Of a stretch of DNA of 64,000 bases, positions 11,590-23,032 are shown in pieces. The stretch spans positions 280,326 to 344,325 of the forward strand of contig NW_017265137.1 in assembly GCF_001638985.1 (NCBI RefSeq), read 5' to 3'. Origin of the DNA: Phycomyces blakesleeanus NRRL 1555(-). Taxonomy: Eukaryota; Mucoromycota; Mucoromycetes; Mucorales; Phycomycetaceae. The translations under genes were made by a program, and so were the position numbers. Numbering within the stretch: position 1 is the first letter of the stretch; every line of letters starts with the position of its first letter. Below the pieces are notes generated by a model. That model was not told where the DNA came from. It ran no database searches and saw nothing but the letters and a program-made list of their open reading frames with translations.

Positions 11590-11860
11590 ATCTTTAAATT
11601 CAAAACTCTAAAGCTTCTAAGTATTTAAAGCAAAACAAAAAGAGTAAGCTTAAATAGAAAGAGATATATTGATACCAAGCAATGTTTTTCTCCTTTAAAA
11701 AATAATACCATCATTTTATAGTATTTCTATTTGTAAATTATAGTCTTTACTGGAGTAACTACTTTATTTATCTGTAGATAGAATTACCAATACAACTTTA
11801 ACTGTATATCTCAATGAAGCACCGGGACTTTATTGCTGTAGAACCAGTATTATGTCTGAC
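11590..11860 (+). repeat. diverged copy of palindrome-arm sequence
   Basis: The stretch resembles 7890-8165 of the right arm in the same orientation. Shared segments include ..aaagcaaaaca../ataagctta, the ATCATTTTATAGTATTTCT segment, a TATCTGTAGATA..AATTACCAATACAACTTTAA segment and ATATCTCAATGAAGCACC. Identity is moderate with many small indels, so this copy is far older than the two identical arms. It indicates that the palindrome is built from a repeat family already present in the genome. Confidence 0.65.
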
Positions 11861-12729
11861 AGCTAATCAATCTTGCTCGCAACCAAATTGCCATTGTCCT
11901 TGACTAAGCTGAAGGTGTAGCTAGACTCTTTACTGGTCAAATTATTAACAAAAATTCTGGGATCTTATCTTTTTTCCTATTGAGAATATCAGCTATATAT
12001 ATTTTGCTTTTTTTTGCATTGTTCTTATTACTTAACATTGCTTTGAAATATACGTGAGTTTATTTTCCAGCGATCGTCGGGTTCTTTTTGTGTCTTTTTA
12101 TATAAGCAAAATAAAGAAAAGTTTTTCATGTGTTCTTGAACAAAAAGTGCACAGACCACTTTAGAGTAACCTATATATAACTGTTATAGAAACTTGTACT
12201 CCACTTTAAGAGTTCTTGCTACACTGATCAAAACTAAACCCTTTGTTACTCTTTTTACTTCTTTTCTTCTTTGCTTTAATTCACTTCACTTTGCAGGGTC
12301 ACTTTCATAACTACGCTGCTTAACTTTTATTGGAATTTACTTCTGCCATAAAACAGTTCCACAATCCCACTAAAAAAAGAATATACAGCTATATCACGTT
12401 TGCTCTAACGTGAGCGTCAGACCTGACAAAAAGCGCAGTCCTAAACCTTAATCGCAGATGAAATATTTTCTGTTACATATAGAACCCCTCCAACGCGCAT
12501 CGTTTGTTTTCTCCTTGAGCAACAACAGTCCCGGTTTCATAGTGAGGCGTCTCTTGCGACCGTTGCAGGGAGATTCTTCCATGCTACAAGCATCGGAAAG
12601 TGAAAGTTGTTACTCGCCAGCTCAGTTAATTCTGAGAAGTCGTGGGGCATGGTCTCTTTTCATTTTTGGAAGGACTACTGTGTACATCGCATCGCCAATG
12701 TGGAATCATGATGCTGGGGGGAGGGAGGT

Positions 12730-13047
12730 CTAACCTGTGGTGAGATGTGCTGGCTCTTCACTGCTAACCTGACTGAACTCTTTAACGGCTGACGGTGAAG
12801 CTACTGGTAGTCGAATGAGCTGGACCTTATCACCTAGTGGTAAGTTCTCTGGCGAGTTCGCACCCACATTACTCGGTGACGAGATGTGGGGCTGGATGAA
12901 CGGGTGCTTTCCGTTGGTTTGCCACCATTCCAGCACCTCCTTTGCTACCAAGTCAGGTTTACGTCCTGAAGGAGATTGAGCCGTGTAATGCGGGGACAAA
13001 GAACTTGGTGTCATGCTTTTTATTCCTTTACTCATGTAAAAGAACAT
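12730..13047 (-). CDS. 105-aa ORF sharing a motif with the arm repeat; likely element-derived
   Basis: An ATG-started minus-strand frame of 105 codons. Around residues 24-40 it carries QSPSGRKPDLVAKEVLEWW, closely related to SPSGRRPDLTAK in the ~390-bp repeats inside the palindrome arms. The DNA match is also visible (CTTCAGGACGTAAACCTGACTTG versus the CCTCAGGACGAAGACCTGATTTG version). The rest is Pro/Ser-rich with no recognisable domain, signal peptide or membrane segment. I cannot name the family. The recurrence of one peptide motif in decayed repeats and in one intact frame suggests a protein of a mobile element, or a small gene from which the repeats were copied. Confidence 0.4.
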   Translation of the reverse strand: MFFYMSKGIKSMTPSSLSPHYTAQSPSGRKPDLVAKEVLEWWQTNGKHPFIQPHISSPSNVGANSPENLPLGDKVQLIRLPVASPSAVKEFSQVSSEEPAHLTTG

Positions 13048-13440
13048 TAAGTGAAATCAAATCAAATAAAATCAAATAAAAATAAAATAGCTTCTTTATG
13101 TGTATATTTAATAAATAAATAAAGTATTCTTTAACTATTATCGACTCTAATAAAAAACGCGCTTGAACTTTTTTTTTTACTTAATTGAAGAGGTTAATGT
13201 TGTAATTAGGAGGGTTCATTAATAAGAAAAATTAATCTAGTTAAGAACTCTGAAGATTAATATAATATAATATGTGTGTTCTTATCATTTTGTCGATCTC
13301 CGTTTTTGATTGTATAGGCTTTTCTTGTCTATAAAGTTTATAAGGAAAACTCGGAATAGTTCTTGAGAATGTCAATTGCGCAAAATGTATAAATGAATTT
13401 GGCTAATCCGGATTGACATTGTAAAGAGGATGCATTGTAA

Positions 13441-13493
13441 TGGGAGAGAGAAAGAGAAAGAGAAAGAGAAAGAGAAAGAGAAAGAGAAAGAGA
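13441..13493. repeat. (GAGAAA)n microsatellite
   Basis: A run of AGAGAA/GAGAAA hexamers repeats about eight times and degrades into a purine-rich tail to about 13560. It lies in a gene-free interval. The antisense frame gives an artificial FSFSFS peptide. Confidence 0.9.
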
Positions 13494-14019
13494 AGAGTGC
13501 AAAAAAGCAAAAGGCGAAAGACGAGAAAAAAATGGAAAGAGATGAGAAGGAAAAAAAAATATGTTTGAAAGAAAGACATAAAAGACGTAATGTAGATTGA
13601 ATATACAAGCTATGTTCTCATTTTATTTACACAGAATGTGCACAAAAAAGTCAATCTGGGTGGATTTATTAAACAGAAATTATTATCCACAAACCTTTTT
13701 GTACTTTGAATACCAATGAGTTATTAATACTCTCCATTTGTTATTGTATACACAATTGTACAGCTATATTCACAGCACAGAGGATGATTCGAATTCAAAT
13801 AAGAAGAGTATACAAGTATTAGTACATTACAAAATTAATCTCTCAACATTCGATATAAACAATAATTCGCCAAAAATGTACAGGCAGCTTTTATATTAGA
13901 GCCCTTAAATATAAGTTGGCAGACATAATGTATATCGAGTAAGCAAGGCACAGATGTCATAAAAGAACTACATTGACATATTGGACTGGATGAAGTGGAA
14001 TAGAATTTTAATACATGGT

Positions 14020-14240
14020 GGTTGAGGTATTCAAGATTGTTTATGGGTTAGTATCTCAATATATGGAAAAGTAGATACTGTGAGAGTGTTCTTTATTAAA
14101 GAGACAAAATAATATTGTTTATATCTGTTACCATTCACATCCCTGTAATTCAAATATCTGTTGTGTAATGGTTGGGGGAGTCTGTTCTTCACTCAATTGT
14201 GGCGTGTATACCACAGTGGTTATTATAGTTGGCTCATTTA
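14020..14240 (+). repeat. diverged copy of palindrome-arm sequence (left-arm orientation)
   Basis: It resembles 390-745 of the left arm, with a shared AAAAGTAGATACTGTGAGAG, TATTAAAGAG..AAA, ATTCA..TATCTGTTGTGTAAT and GTGTATACCACAGT in the same order. It is opposite in orientation to the relic at 11590-11860. Together the two show that decayed copies of the arm family lie on both strands next to the giant palindrome. Confidence 0.7.
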
Positions 14241-14974
14241 TATAGTCTATTTGTATGCCACTTTCTTGTCTTGATTAGGGGCAAGTGTTCAAAAGATACA
14301 GAAGAATAGCAACAACCAATTCCTTTTGTCGATTAAAATGTGTATTTATTCCTTTCATATATATGATAATATACTTGACCAAATGTGGCTTTGACCATAT
14401 AGTGTGAATATGTTAATATGTGTCTTCTGTAATAGCTAGCTTTTTGAATGAGCAATCATATTAATACTCTGTGTCTGCCTAAGCAATAGCATTCCTTTAT
14501 ATTTTGCTCACATGTTACTTTTCATCTGACTCTATCTTATTGTCTGATATAAGCTTCTCCAAAAACTATAAATGTTTACAAATATAATTTCGAATACAGA
14601 TACATTATCACTCATAAACTTTTCTATTGGATTATTATACAACCAACTTGCTTCTTGCAGAACAATTCTACTTTCTTCCTAAGCTACATATTGTTGAGCT
14701 CAGTATTAGAAATCGAATCATACAAGCACCAAATTACTCTCTCTCTCTCTCTCTCTCATCATATTAGACATTGTATTAGTCAAGACATCACAACGTGTAA
14801 CAAATATAAGCTTACTAGTAGTATTCACATCTTTTCTTTTCAAAAAGAAAGGGAAAGTAATTTCTTTTATTAGCTTTTTTACACAAAGTCTACTGGGAGT
14901 TGAGTTCAGCAAGTTGATATCTAAAGTTTATATTCAGCTATGGACATGTATATATAGATTCGTCTACATATTTG

Positions 14975-17900
14975 TTACGAAGGTTCACTAATTCTTATAT
15001 TTGCAGGAGTTCCACGAGCATAGCAATTTCCGGGATCAGGATTACAATAGATCTCGTCAGGAATATTAAGTTTGCGAAACTCGTTGCGGGCTTGTTCAGT
15101 CCACTTAATTCTTTCCGTCGGTTTAAAGGCGTATTTTCCCAAAAACGACCAGTAGTATGCTTTCAAGAATCTAATTTCTTCAATAAAATGCATTTCAAGA
15201 ACCCCATGATGTAAAACCTTTAATTTAAATATATATACATATATCAGTTGGCGTAATTAGCTTTGAATGCTCAGATGAATTATATATATATATATTCAAT
15301 TACCATATAGCCTTCCACAATTCGCCCTGTAAGAATAAAGGGAAGCGCTCTTGCTAGATAAAGACAAGGTTGAGTAAATTCCCAAAATTTTACTTGCTGG
15401 AACGCATGATTAATTTTTGTCAGTCCTTCAGCAAAACGCTGGTAGTTTCCAGAGTCCAAAGAGCATACAAGCTCAACTTCATTATCTTCTACCATGGTGT
15501 ACAGTCCCATGGTTACAAAAATCAAACCATATACGGGAAAAAGGTTGGCTATCAAATTAAACTTTTTGTATTAGCCAAAATAGACAAAAATATAACCTCA
15601 ATTACTTTCTTACGTGTGCCTGTCAAAGCTGGTAATATAGCTATGAGCTTTTGGGTGTGCTCTCTTGCTTGTTCGTAGTTTCTCGTCTTTGCATAATAGC
15701 AAACAAGCGTTCCGTGGATGGCAATTTGATTGTAAATCGGAGTTTCATGGAAATGTGCCTCAAGAAGTGATACAAATGCCAAGCACTCATGTAATCGATT
15801 CGTTACAATGGAATTACCCACATGATACACCCCGAGCCATATATCTACTTCGTTGTCTCCATTGTTCCGAGCAGTACTGGCCATCTGTTGAAGTAAAGCA
15901 ACATCGCGCGGAGACCTGTCAAGGTTTCCTCCAAAGATACCCATTGTTACCAAGAGTTTCACAGACCGATAAAATGATTGGAATTCGACTACAGTTCCCA
16001 GGGTTAATGATGCTTGAATGGATTGATAAAGTAACTCTCTTGCGTTATCAAATTTTCCCGCTGCAAAACTCAAGAAAGCACAAATGGCCAAAGTATCAGA
16101 GTCAGTGCGCAAATCCATATTTCGTAAAGCCTTGGTAATATAAAAGATGCTTTTTTCTTTCTGATCGTTCACCCAGCATAAAAGTGCATTTCGAGCCAAA
16201 AACATGGTATACTTTGGTCCGATATCTCCGAGTCTTTCGCAAGCATTAAGTCCAATAAGACATGTGTAAACAAATTCTCTCCCGTTTCCGTTGTAAAAAT
16301 AAATATTCGATAACGGCTTCATAATGTCTATTACTCGCTTCCAGATCTCGGTCTTCGTGTCATTTTTATGTCTTATTCTTGCTCCCCAACGTCGATGTCG
16401 ATATTGATCTGCTCTATTAACCCAGAACCTCCATAAAAACTGCCGTTCGGTTTTTGGCCAAGGTTTACCGAGACAGTCAAGTGCCTTGAATAGATATATT
16501 TCACCTTCCTCTAACTTGGTTCTCATAGTGTAGCACAAACCTAAGTTGATGTATATATTGCTTATGTGCATATTTCCAAATTTAAGATAAAGATCTTCAT
16601 TATTATCCAGTATATTGACAATATGCTCGTAATTTAGCGTTGCTTCGGGTATCAAATACGACTTCATGTTGAAATTAGCGAGTTTCTCTAGATAATACAG
16701 CTGTTTGTTTAGACTATCTGTTTCTAAGTAATGTCTGGTAACTTTTCCTAGAAGCTCGTAATAGTTCTCGTTTGTAAGTCGTTTTTCATAGTATGTGGCA
16801 AAAAGGCTATGTATTGTCATTCTCGTCTCGTAGGACACCATTACGTTGATACACTGTGGAATAGTACTGTGACTGAATGTGTATTCGTTATAATCGAGTT
16901 CACGAGTCTCTCCATTTTCGAGTAATCGTAGAAACCGATAAATATCGTAAGCCTTAATAATACCCCATGTCTTCTTTGTATCATCATATCTTAAGATGGA
17001 GTTCTTAGCAGATAAAGCTGCTTTAATTTCTTGAATCTTAAATGTTTGTCCTAGACAGCTAGCAGCCTTTATAAGTTTATTTTAGCAACTCACATAACAT
17101 ATTCCTTATGATGTTCTACTTACAGCCAGAAACTCCTGATAGTTTATATCCAGTCGATCATACTGCATCTTAATAAGACGCTTATAATCAAAGTACCCCA
17201 TTTGATCATCCATATCGAAGCGAACACTTATAGGAATTAGTTCACCATTAACTACGGTAACATGGTTAAAATCTTTTAAAATAATAGCCATATTTCTATA
17301 TGCATATATCAGAAAATTGTTTAGTAAAATAATTTAAAAGCTGGTTTAATTTATTCTATAAACTTACTTGACGTAAAGGGGGTTTCCCTTTGTACATTTC
17401 TAAATAACAATTTAATATATTTGGACAAGATGGTAAGTTGATCATTGAACTTTAAATACTTACTTGAACAACGTTAACAACATCTGGATTAACTGTCATC
17501 ACCCCAGGACCAAATGTCTTTAATATAACCTCTGCGATATCTCTATTGTTTAAACCTTCCAAAGCAATATTTTTATACTGTCCACTAGAAGAAAATCGCT
17601 TGAGAAAAGTAATATCATAATCTTGCATTGGCCGTGAAGCTATAATGAGCATTAAATTTCGACACTTCTCGTGGATCTCTTGCAAAAGTTTGATAGATGC
17701 GCTATCACACCCTATTAAATATAATGTATTTTAGATTATAGCTTCAAAAGGTCTACTATGGAGTAAACCATTTTTTTTTACTTACATTGTGCATCATCAC
17801 ACACAAACAACAAACCATAAAATTTTCCAACATAGTTTATCATTTTTATAACAATACGTGAAATAACAATATCTCGACTACGTCCACCGAGACTTTTTGT

Positions 17901-20900
17901 GTCGTTGTTTTCGGAAATATTGTTCAAAACTGGAAAGATCATTTTGAAAAGTGGTAAATATGACTCACTCTCTCCGCACTTGAGAAGGCATCGTTGAATA
18001 AGTTCTTCGACTTCTTTATTAAAGGCTTGATAATCCGGACAGGAACCTGCAGACACCGGTGAGAGAATTGGGTACCGGATGGGTTTATTTACCCAGTCTT
18101 TATGCACAGAGCTAGATGCTATAGGTGCGTCGATGGTGTGAACTCTTTGATCTTCAGTATATGGGCTTGATGAAGGCTCAAATGTTTTACTCTTTTTCAA
18201 TATGTCTTCGAACAAAGTCGGATATTGCTTTGTGCTTGTGGGTATTTCAGATGAATCAATGGTCTCAAATATCGAAAACATCAAGTTTTTAATTAAATAG
18301 AATTTCGAGCTTTTTTCCACTAAATGAAATTATATTTAATATAAAGTTATCATTGGGTACAAAAAAACCATTTCATCTCACCTTCTGTAGATGCTGACCA
18401 GCTTTGTGTTGAGACAAGAAGTTAGTAATGGGCAATCAGACCAGTCTTTTCTATCAATCCCTACCAGCATACGACATTGGACAACGAGGCTGTATTATAC
18501 AGAGTCCGACAAAAATAGCTTTTTCCGACACCAGATGGTCCGGATATTACAAGAACATAATGCTCTCTTGTCTTATTCCAGTCGTTAACAAATTTTACTG
18601 CTGCATCCATCTCAGATTGATATCCAATAAAATTTGTATTAGAAGCCGTAGTTTGAGTTGAAAGACGCCTTGCCTCCATTGACGCAAACTGTTTGATTTC
18701 GTACACCTGGATCGGCCGAGATTTTCCTTTGACATAATTATCTCCAAGATTGATATATTCACATAGATCACCTATCTGCTGTCTAGTGGCATGATCACAT
18801 ACAACATTATGTCTCGAGGAACGAATTTTTAACATGCGTACGGCGAGAATGATTGAATCTCCCGAGATTCCTGGATCACGACGGAATGGATTATCTTTGG
18901 GCACAATAGCAGCAAATATGATACCAGTAGCAAGGGCAATAGCAAATCCAGGTAGGTCCTGTTCTCGATAAGCATCACGGAGCTCGATTGCTGCCTTTGC
19001 AGCAAATACGGCCTCACGTTCGTGTGAAAGTGGGGGAAGTCCAAATACGGCCAGAATTGTGGCACCTAATTTTTTGTGTATGTTAAAGATAAACTATTAG
19101 TGTCACACCATTTTAATAGAAGGTTAAATTCAGTAATCATACTTGCCTTTGTCATCGATTGCAAATTGCTGTAACATGCCTATTTAAATGAACATATTAA
19201 AGTAGAAATAGAAAGGGGAGAAAAATAAGAATATTAATGTGTCATTTCTAGCCGCTTCCAAAAAAAAGGGAGACCCACGACAGACCTTCATATTTCAAAA
19301 GAGCACGAAGACAGGTAACAAGTGCCTTTTGAACTATATCTAACCCCTTTTTGGTTACCACTTCCATCTTGCCCAAGCTGACAAACATGATCGTAGTTTC
19401 TCTAAACTGTGCAAGTATGTCCCCAGAAGCACTGTTTTGAAGGCGATATAGAGAACTTCTGCTAATATATTTGAAGTAATGCGGGTTCGAATTCACAGGT
19501 AAATTCAAAAAAGATGAGTTTCGAACACGAGGGATCAATGGCTCCATGGCAAGTCTGCGTCGATCTAGCACAGTTCCAATACTTGATTGGCTAGTGATAC
19601 GCTTTTGTGAAGGCTGTGGTCTTAGAGTTACACCAGGTTTACGTAACATTGACTGGTATTCTGAACTTCGAACAATATAATAATTTTTTCGTTGCTCGCA
19701 TTCAAGAATCATCCCTTGTGCACGGACTATATCGAGAGCTTCTTGAGTAATACACATCTCTCCAGCCTTGGCTGTTGAGAGTGCGTCATCTAAAGCGTCA
19801 ACAACGGGACCACCAATAGCGTATTCGAGACGTCCGCAGTATTCCAGAAAATATGCGCCAAGTGGGGGAATACTGTCTTGATTTGGTGCTCTTAATTGTG
19901 GATAGACATTAACCCTGTCGTTTGGAGGGAGAGAATTAGAGACAATGTCTCCAACAACCACATTCGTTACATCTCCACATGATAATGCTATATGTAATTC
20001 GAGATCGATCGCACTCGTGCAGTTGTGAGACGAGTGTTCACTGGATGAGCTGAAACGTCTAGAGGACTGGGAAGATTTTAGATTCTTATTTTTTGCAAGG
20101 ATAAAGTTGAAGCATTTCCATCTGTCAAAAGACATCGTGTTGTCTCCCGACCAAGAGAGATCTATATTTTGAGGTTGAGGCTGAAGGCTTTCCTCAGAAC
20201 CTAGCGGCTTAAGGCTACCAAAAATAGCCACCTTTTTACGCCCGGTTGCGGGCACAGTTTGGCCAACATCGGCACTAAGCTTCCGATGTCTGGATCGCTC
20301 TTCTGCTGTGAGATAAACACGGTAGTGAGATAATCTTGTGAGAAGCTGTAGCCCACATTCGATGGCCTTTCTAACAAGGACATTCCTTTGGCGAGTCTGC
20401 GATGAATTTTCCCCACTTTCACTACCAGACGATGTAGCATCCGAAAGACGACGGTCATACATATTTTGTTGGAAGCACACAAGGACGGCATCACCAAGAA
20501 ACTAAGCAGAGGCATATTAGTATGTCTTAGAAATATATGTATATGGATTGCTTTACCTTTACAACATCTCCACCGAAGTATTCAATTATTTGTATACACT
20601 AAAATAATTATATTAGACAATAATACTCAAGGCATAAATTCGTTTTACCATACGTGCTTCTATAATACTTATGTACTCACCTCGCCCATGTAGGCACCGA
20701 TCTCCATAGAAATGGCTTCTGCACCCGACTGGCTTTTCTCAGCTGCAAGCGTAGAGAGCTTTTCTTATGGGTTATTAACGCCATTTGATCAATTCAGCTG
20801 ATGTACACTAGATATTGATCAAAGGATTTTCTTTTACCTTGCTGAAGCCTGACCAAAACAGTGTTACACACAGAATATTATTTATTATAGGCTTTCACTT

Positions 20901-21121
20901 ACCAACAACATCAACCATTAATACAACCCCGAATTGGGTTTGGCTATAGGGAATTTCTATGTTTACCTCCCTTGAATGCAATACTCGTACAAACTACCAG
21001 GATTAATATAGCTTCTGTTAATAAAACTAAGGGTGATTCCGTAATCGTGATTCTAATGTGAAATTACCTTTGCCACAAAAGGTGCAATGTTCGTCATGTC
21101 AGATTTTTGACTTGAAGACAT
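14975..21121 (-). CDS. ADCY10-like (soluble-type) class III cyclase with NTPase and helical C-terminal region
   Basis: Sixteen exons give a 1,690-residue protein, near the length of animal soluble adenylyl cyclase. Exons are complement of 14975-15217, 15304-15548, 15614-17066, 17124-17295, 17368-17399, 17464-17711, 17786-18319, 18382-18401, 18465-19065, 19147-19179, 19286-20501, 20557-20598, 20681-20758, 20837-20847, 20903-20993, 21068-21121. The first cyclase domain has MVDVVGF (Asp46) and GGDVVKFLGDAV (Lys92, Asp96), at the metal and substrate positions of the family. A second, split cyclase-like half follows (MFVSLGKMEV, GMLQQFAIDDKGATILAVFG). A P-loop GPSGVGKS lies near residue 685 and a Walker-B-like LLFVCDDAQ near 890. 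The remaining ~750 residues are helical. Cyclic nucleotide synthesis is inferred from the family. The apparent stop at 15552 lies in a 65-bp intron (GTAAG donor, CTAAT branch, TAG acceptor). One intron, starting at 19146, uses a GC donor. Confidence 0.87.
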
Positions 21122-21260
21122 GAGCTTAAATAGGTAGTATGTTTATATTTATGATACTATGCCCTAATAACGTGTAAAAGGGAAAGAATTTAATATGAAC
21201 AGCCACAAGTCAAGGATTAAATTCATGCAGACATAACTTGAATACCACTGTAGTAAATGA

Positions 21261-21355
21261 CAGACTTTATAACTCCGTAATCGTAGGAAATATACGAATT
21301 CGTATATCTTCTACGAATCCGTATATTTCCTACGATTACGGAGTTATAAAGTCTG
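21261..21355. repeat. long perfect-arm hairpin
   Basis: Arms 21261-21296 and 21320-21355 are 36-bp perfect inverted repeats (starting CAGACTTTATAACTCCGTAA). After one mismatch the pairing resumes for 7 bp more (21298-21304 with 21312-21318), leaving a 7-nt loop. The structure lies 140 bp upstream of the cyclase start codon. A related CCGTAATCGT string occurs in the first intron of that gene near 21038. It could be a tiny foldback element or a transcription-terminating or recombination-prone hairpin. Confidence 0.9.
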
Positions 21356-21603
21356 CCAATAGAATATCATCTTTTAGTAAATTAAAATTACTTACAGTGA
21401 ATAGCGACCTTCGAGGAATTTTTTGTTTGTATGGAGCTGTGACAGGCTCAGATTTATTAAAGTTCTCTGTCGAGGAAAGTGTACACTGTGGTAAATGGCA
21501 GTATTTAAATCTCCGTATGCGCAACTCAGTTGCGTTTTAGCAACTTTTATGGCCAATAACATGCCAGACATTAACCTATCAACGTTACTTTTGGGCAAAT
21601 ACT

Positions 21604-22338
21604 TTTTTTTGTATGGAGCCAGGAAGAAAAAGCTCAGGATTTTATTAAAGGTCTCTGATTGAATAGGAAAAGAGAAAATTAAAATATTTGTTTGTAAGGT
21701 TTTGTAGATTATATGATGTTTTTGGCTTTTAAATTTTATGGTTGTTTTTGTTTTGTTTTGTTTTTTTAAAAAAAATGGAGGAGTTATGGAGAGTCCAGCT
21801 CTAGTTCAGAGCAGAGACGAGAAATTGACTTGCATGCAGTGTAGAGCACCGCAGAGGGAAGGAAAGGGACAGAGTTAAAGTGGAAAGACCAGTGGTGATC
21901 CCAAATAGCCAGGATAGTTAGGCCAAAGACGGAGGAAGCAGGGATCGCAGGGTTAAGTGTGGGGGGAAGACGAAGGATTGGAAAGCGTTTGAGAGGACAG
22001 AGGGCAGAGGGACGGTGCCGAAGAATTCCAACCAAATTCCTGTCCACACAGCAGATTTCAACGGGCAAGCGAGAAGAAAATGTTCTTGCATCTCGATGGA
22101 CACCTGGCAAATAGTGCAGAGAGGAAAAGAGACGGTGGATGGCATGATGCGGTACAGAAGTGCTCGGCACGAAAGCTTATTGTGCAACCCGCGAAACCAG
22201 ACATTCCGAGCCCGGTGAGGGAGGGCAAAAGACCAGAAGGAGCGAAGTTGTCGTGGGATGAGAGGAGGGTGGATGGGACGAGCATCAGACAGTTGATGGG
22301 AGCAGGCAGAATGGTAGAAGCGCGTGGTGAGCCGGAAC
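21604..22338 (-). mobile_element. 5'-truncated LINE (non-LTR retrotransposon) insertion
   Basis: A 735-bp insertion is flanked by 14-bp direct repeats TTTGGGCAAATACT (21590-21603 and 22339-22352), as expected of target-primed integration. At the left end, just inside the duplication, a run of T is the poly-A tail of a minus-strand element. The minus strand encodes HNKLSCRALLYRIMP, a C-x2-C..H-x4-C-type zinc knuckle (CTICQVSIEMQEHFLLACPLK) and downstream WLEFF, typical of the zf-RVT tail found after fungal LINE reverse transcriptases. The frame is broken: the zinc knuckle frame ends at 21918 while the terminal LTILAIWDHHW segment is in another frame. No polymerase domain remains, so the copy is dead. 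Confidence 0.85.
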
Positions 22339-22415
22339 TTTGGGCAAATACTATTTATGGGATTTCAGAATATGTCCAATATGATTTACGAAATCTCATA
22401 TTATTTTTGCATATA

Positions 22416-22687
22416 TGCCATTCACCAGCGTACGAGGGAATTGTCGAGGGAATTGCATCGAGGGAATTGAGTCACGTCATATACGATACAGATTGTTATT
22501 CAGCATCTGCTTTTTAAGTATTTACTAAAATACCTTGCTCATTTTTATTTTTTTGTTAATGATTTGTTTCATTTTGGCTATAGAAAATGAGCTTTATAAA
22601 GTATGTTTGTTTAGTACATCCTTTTTTGTAACTAGAGTCCTTATTTTAGAATTTTTTGTCAATTCCCTCGTACACTGGTGAATGGCA
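22416..22687. mobile_element. MITE with TGCCATTCACCAG terminal inverted repeats
   Basis: The left end reads TGCCATTCACCAGCGTACGA and the right end is its inverted form with one change (CACTGG for CGCTGG), followed inside by GGGAATTG. The interior is AT-rich and non-coding. The same termini bound the compact 136-bp element at 40933-41068, which defines a family. Presumably it is mobilised by a transposase elsewhere; none with these ends is in the window. Confidence 0.8.
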
Positions 22688-22700
22688 TTGACCATGTAAT

Positions 22701-22796
22701 TGTCGAGGGAATTGACAAATATATCCATTCGGAATCGAATAAATTACTATGAAAAGTAATTCTTCATTCAATGCCCTCGTACACTGGTGAATGGCA
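22701..22796. mobile_element. left-truncated MITE of the same family
   Basis: From 22701 the sequence follows the interior of the 40933-41068 element (AATTGTCGAGGGAATTGACA, the CATTCGGAATCGAATAAATT segment). It ends at 22796 in the same right terminal repeat, with one substitution (AATGCCCTCG). The left terminus is missing. It lies 13 bp from the previous copy, suggesting nested or tandem insertion. Confidence 0.8.
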
Positions 22797-23032
22797 ATAT
22801 TTTAATTTGAATAGACATTTTAGGTCCTGTCCAATAAAAAAGTTATAGAGATAATATACTAATTACAGAGCTATATGTTTTTTATATATATTCATTAAAA
22901 TATTAATTATTTTTGTAATATTTTGCTTTTGTTTTTACAAAGAGGAGAAATAATTATACATACACATTGAATAAAGGATAAAAAAGAAAAAGAAAATAGT
23001 AAATATGACAGAAGCATTAATGTAAAAGGTAA

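Noticed and set aside
15541..15620. Apparent frameshift/stop in the cyclase gene near 15552
   Set aside because: A 65-bp intron with GTAAGAAA donor, GGCTAAT branch and TAG acceptor (15549-15613) joins both frames exactly, so no mutation is needed.
18391..18661. Plus-strand ORFs within the cyclase gene
   Set aside because: They are shadows of the spliced minus-strand exons, which read continuously with family motifs.
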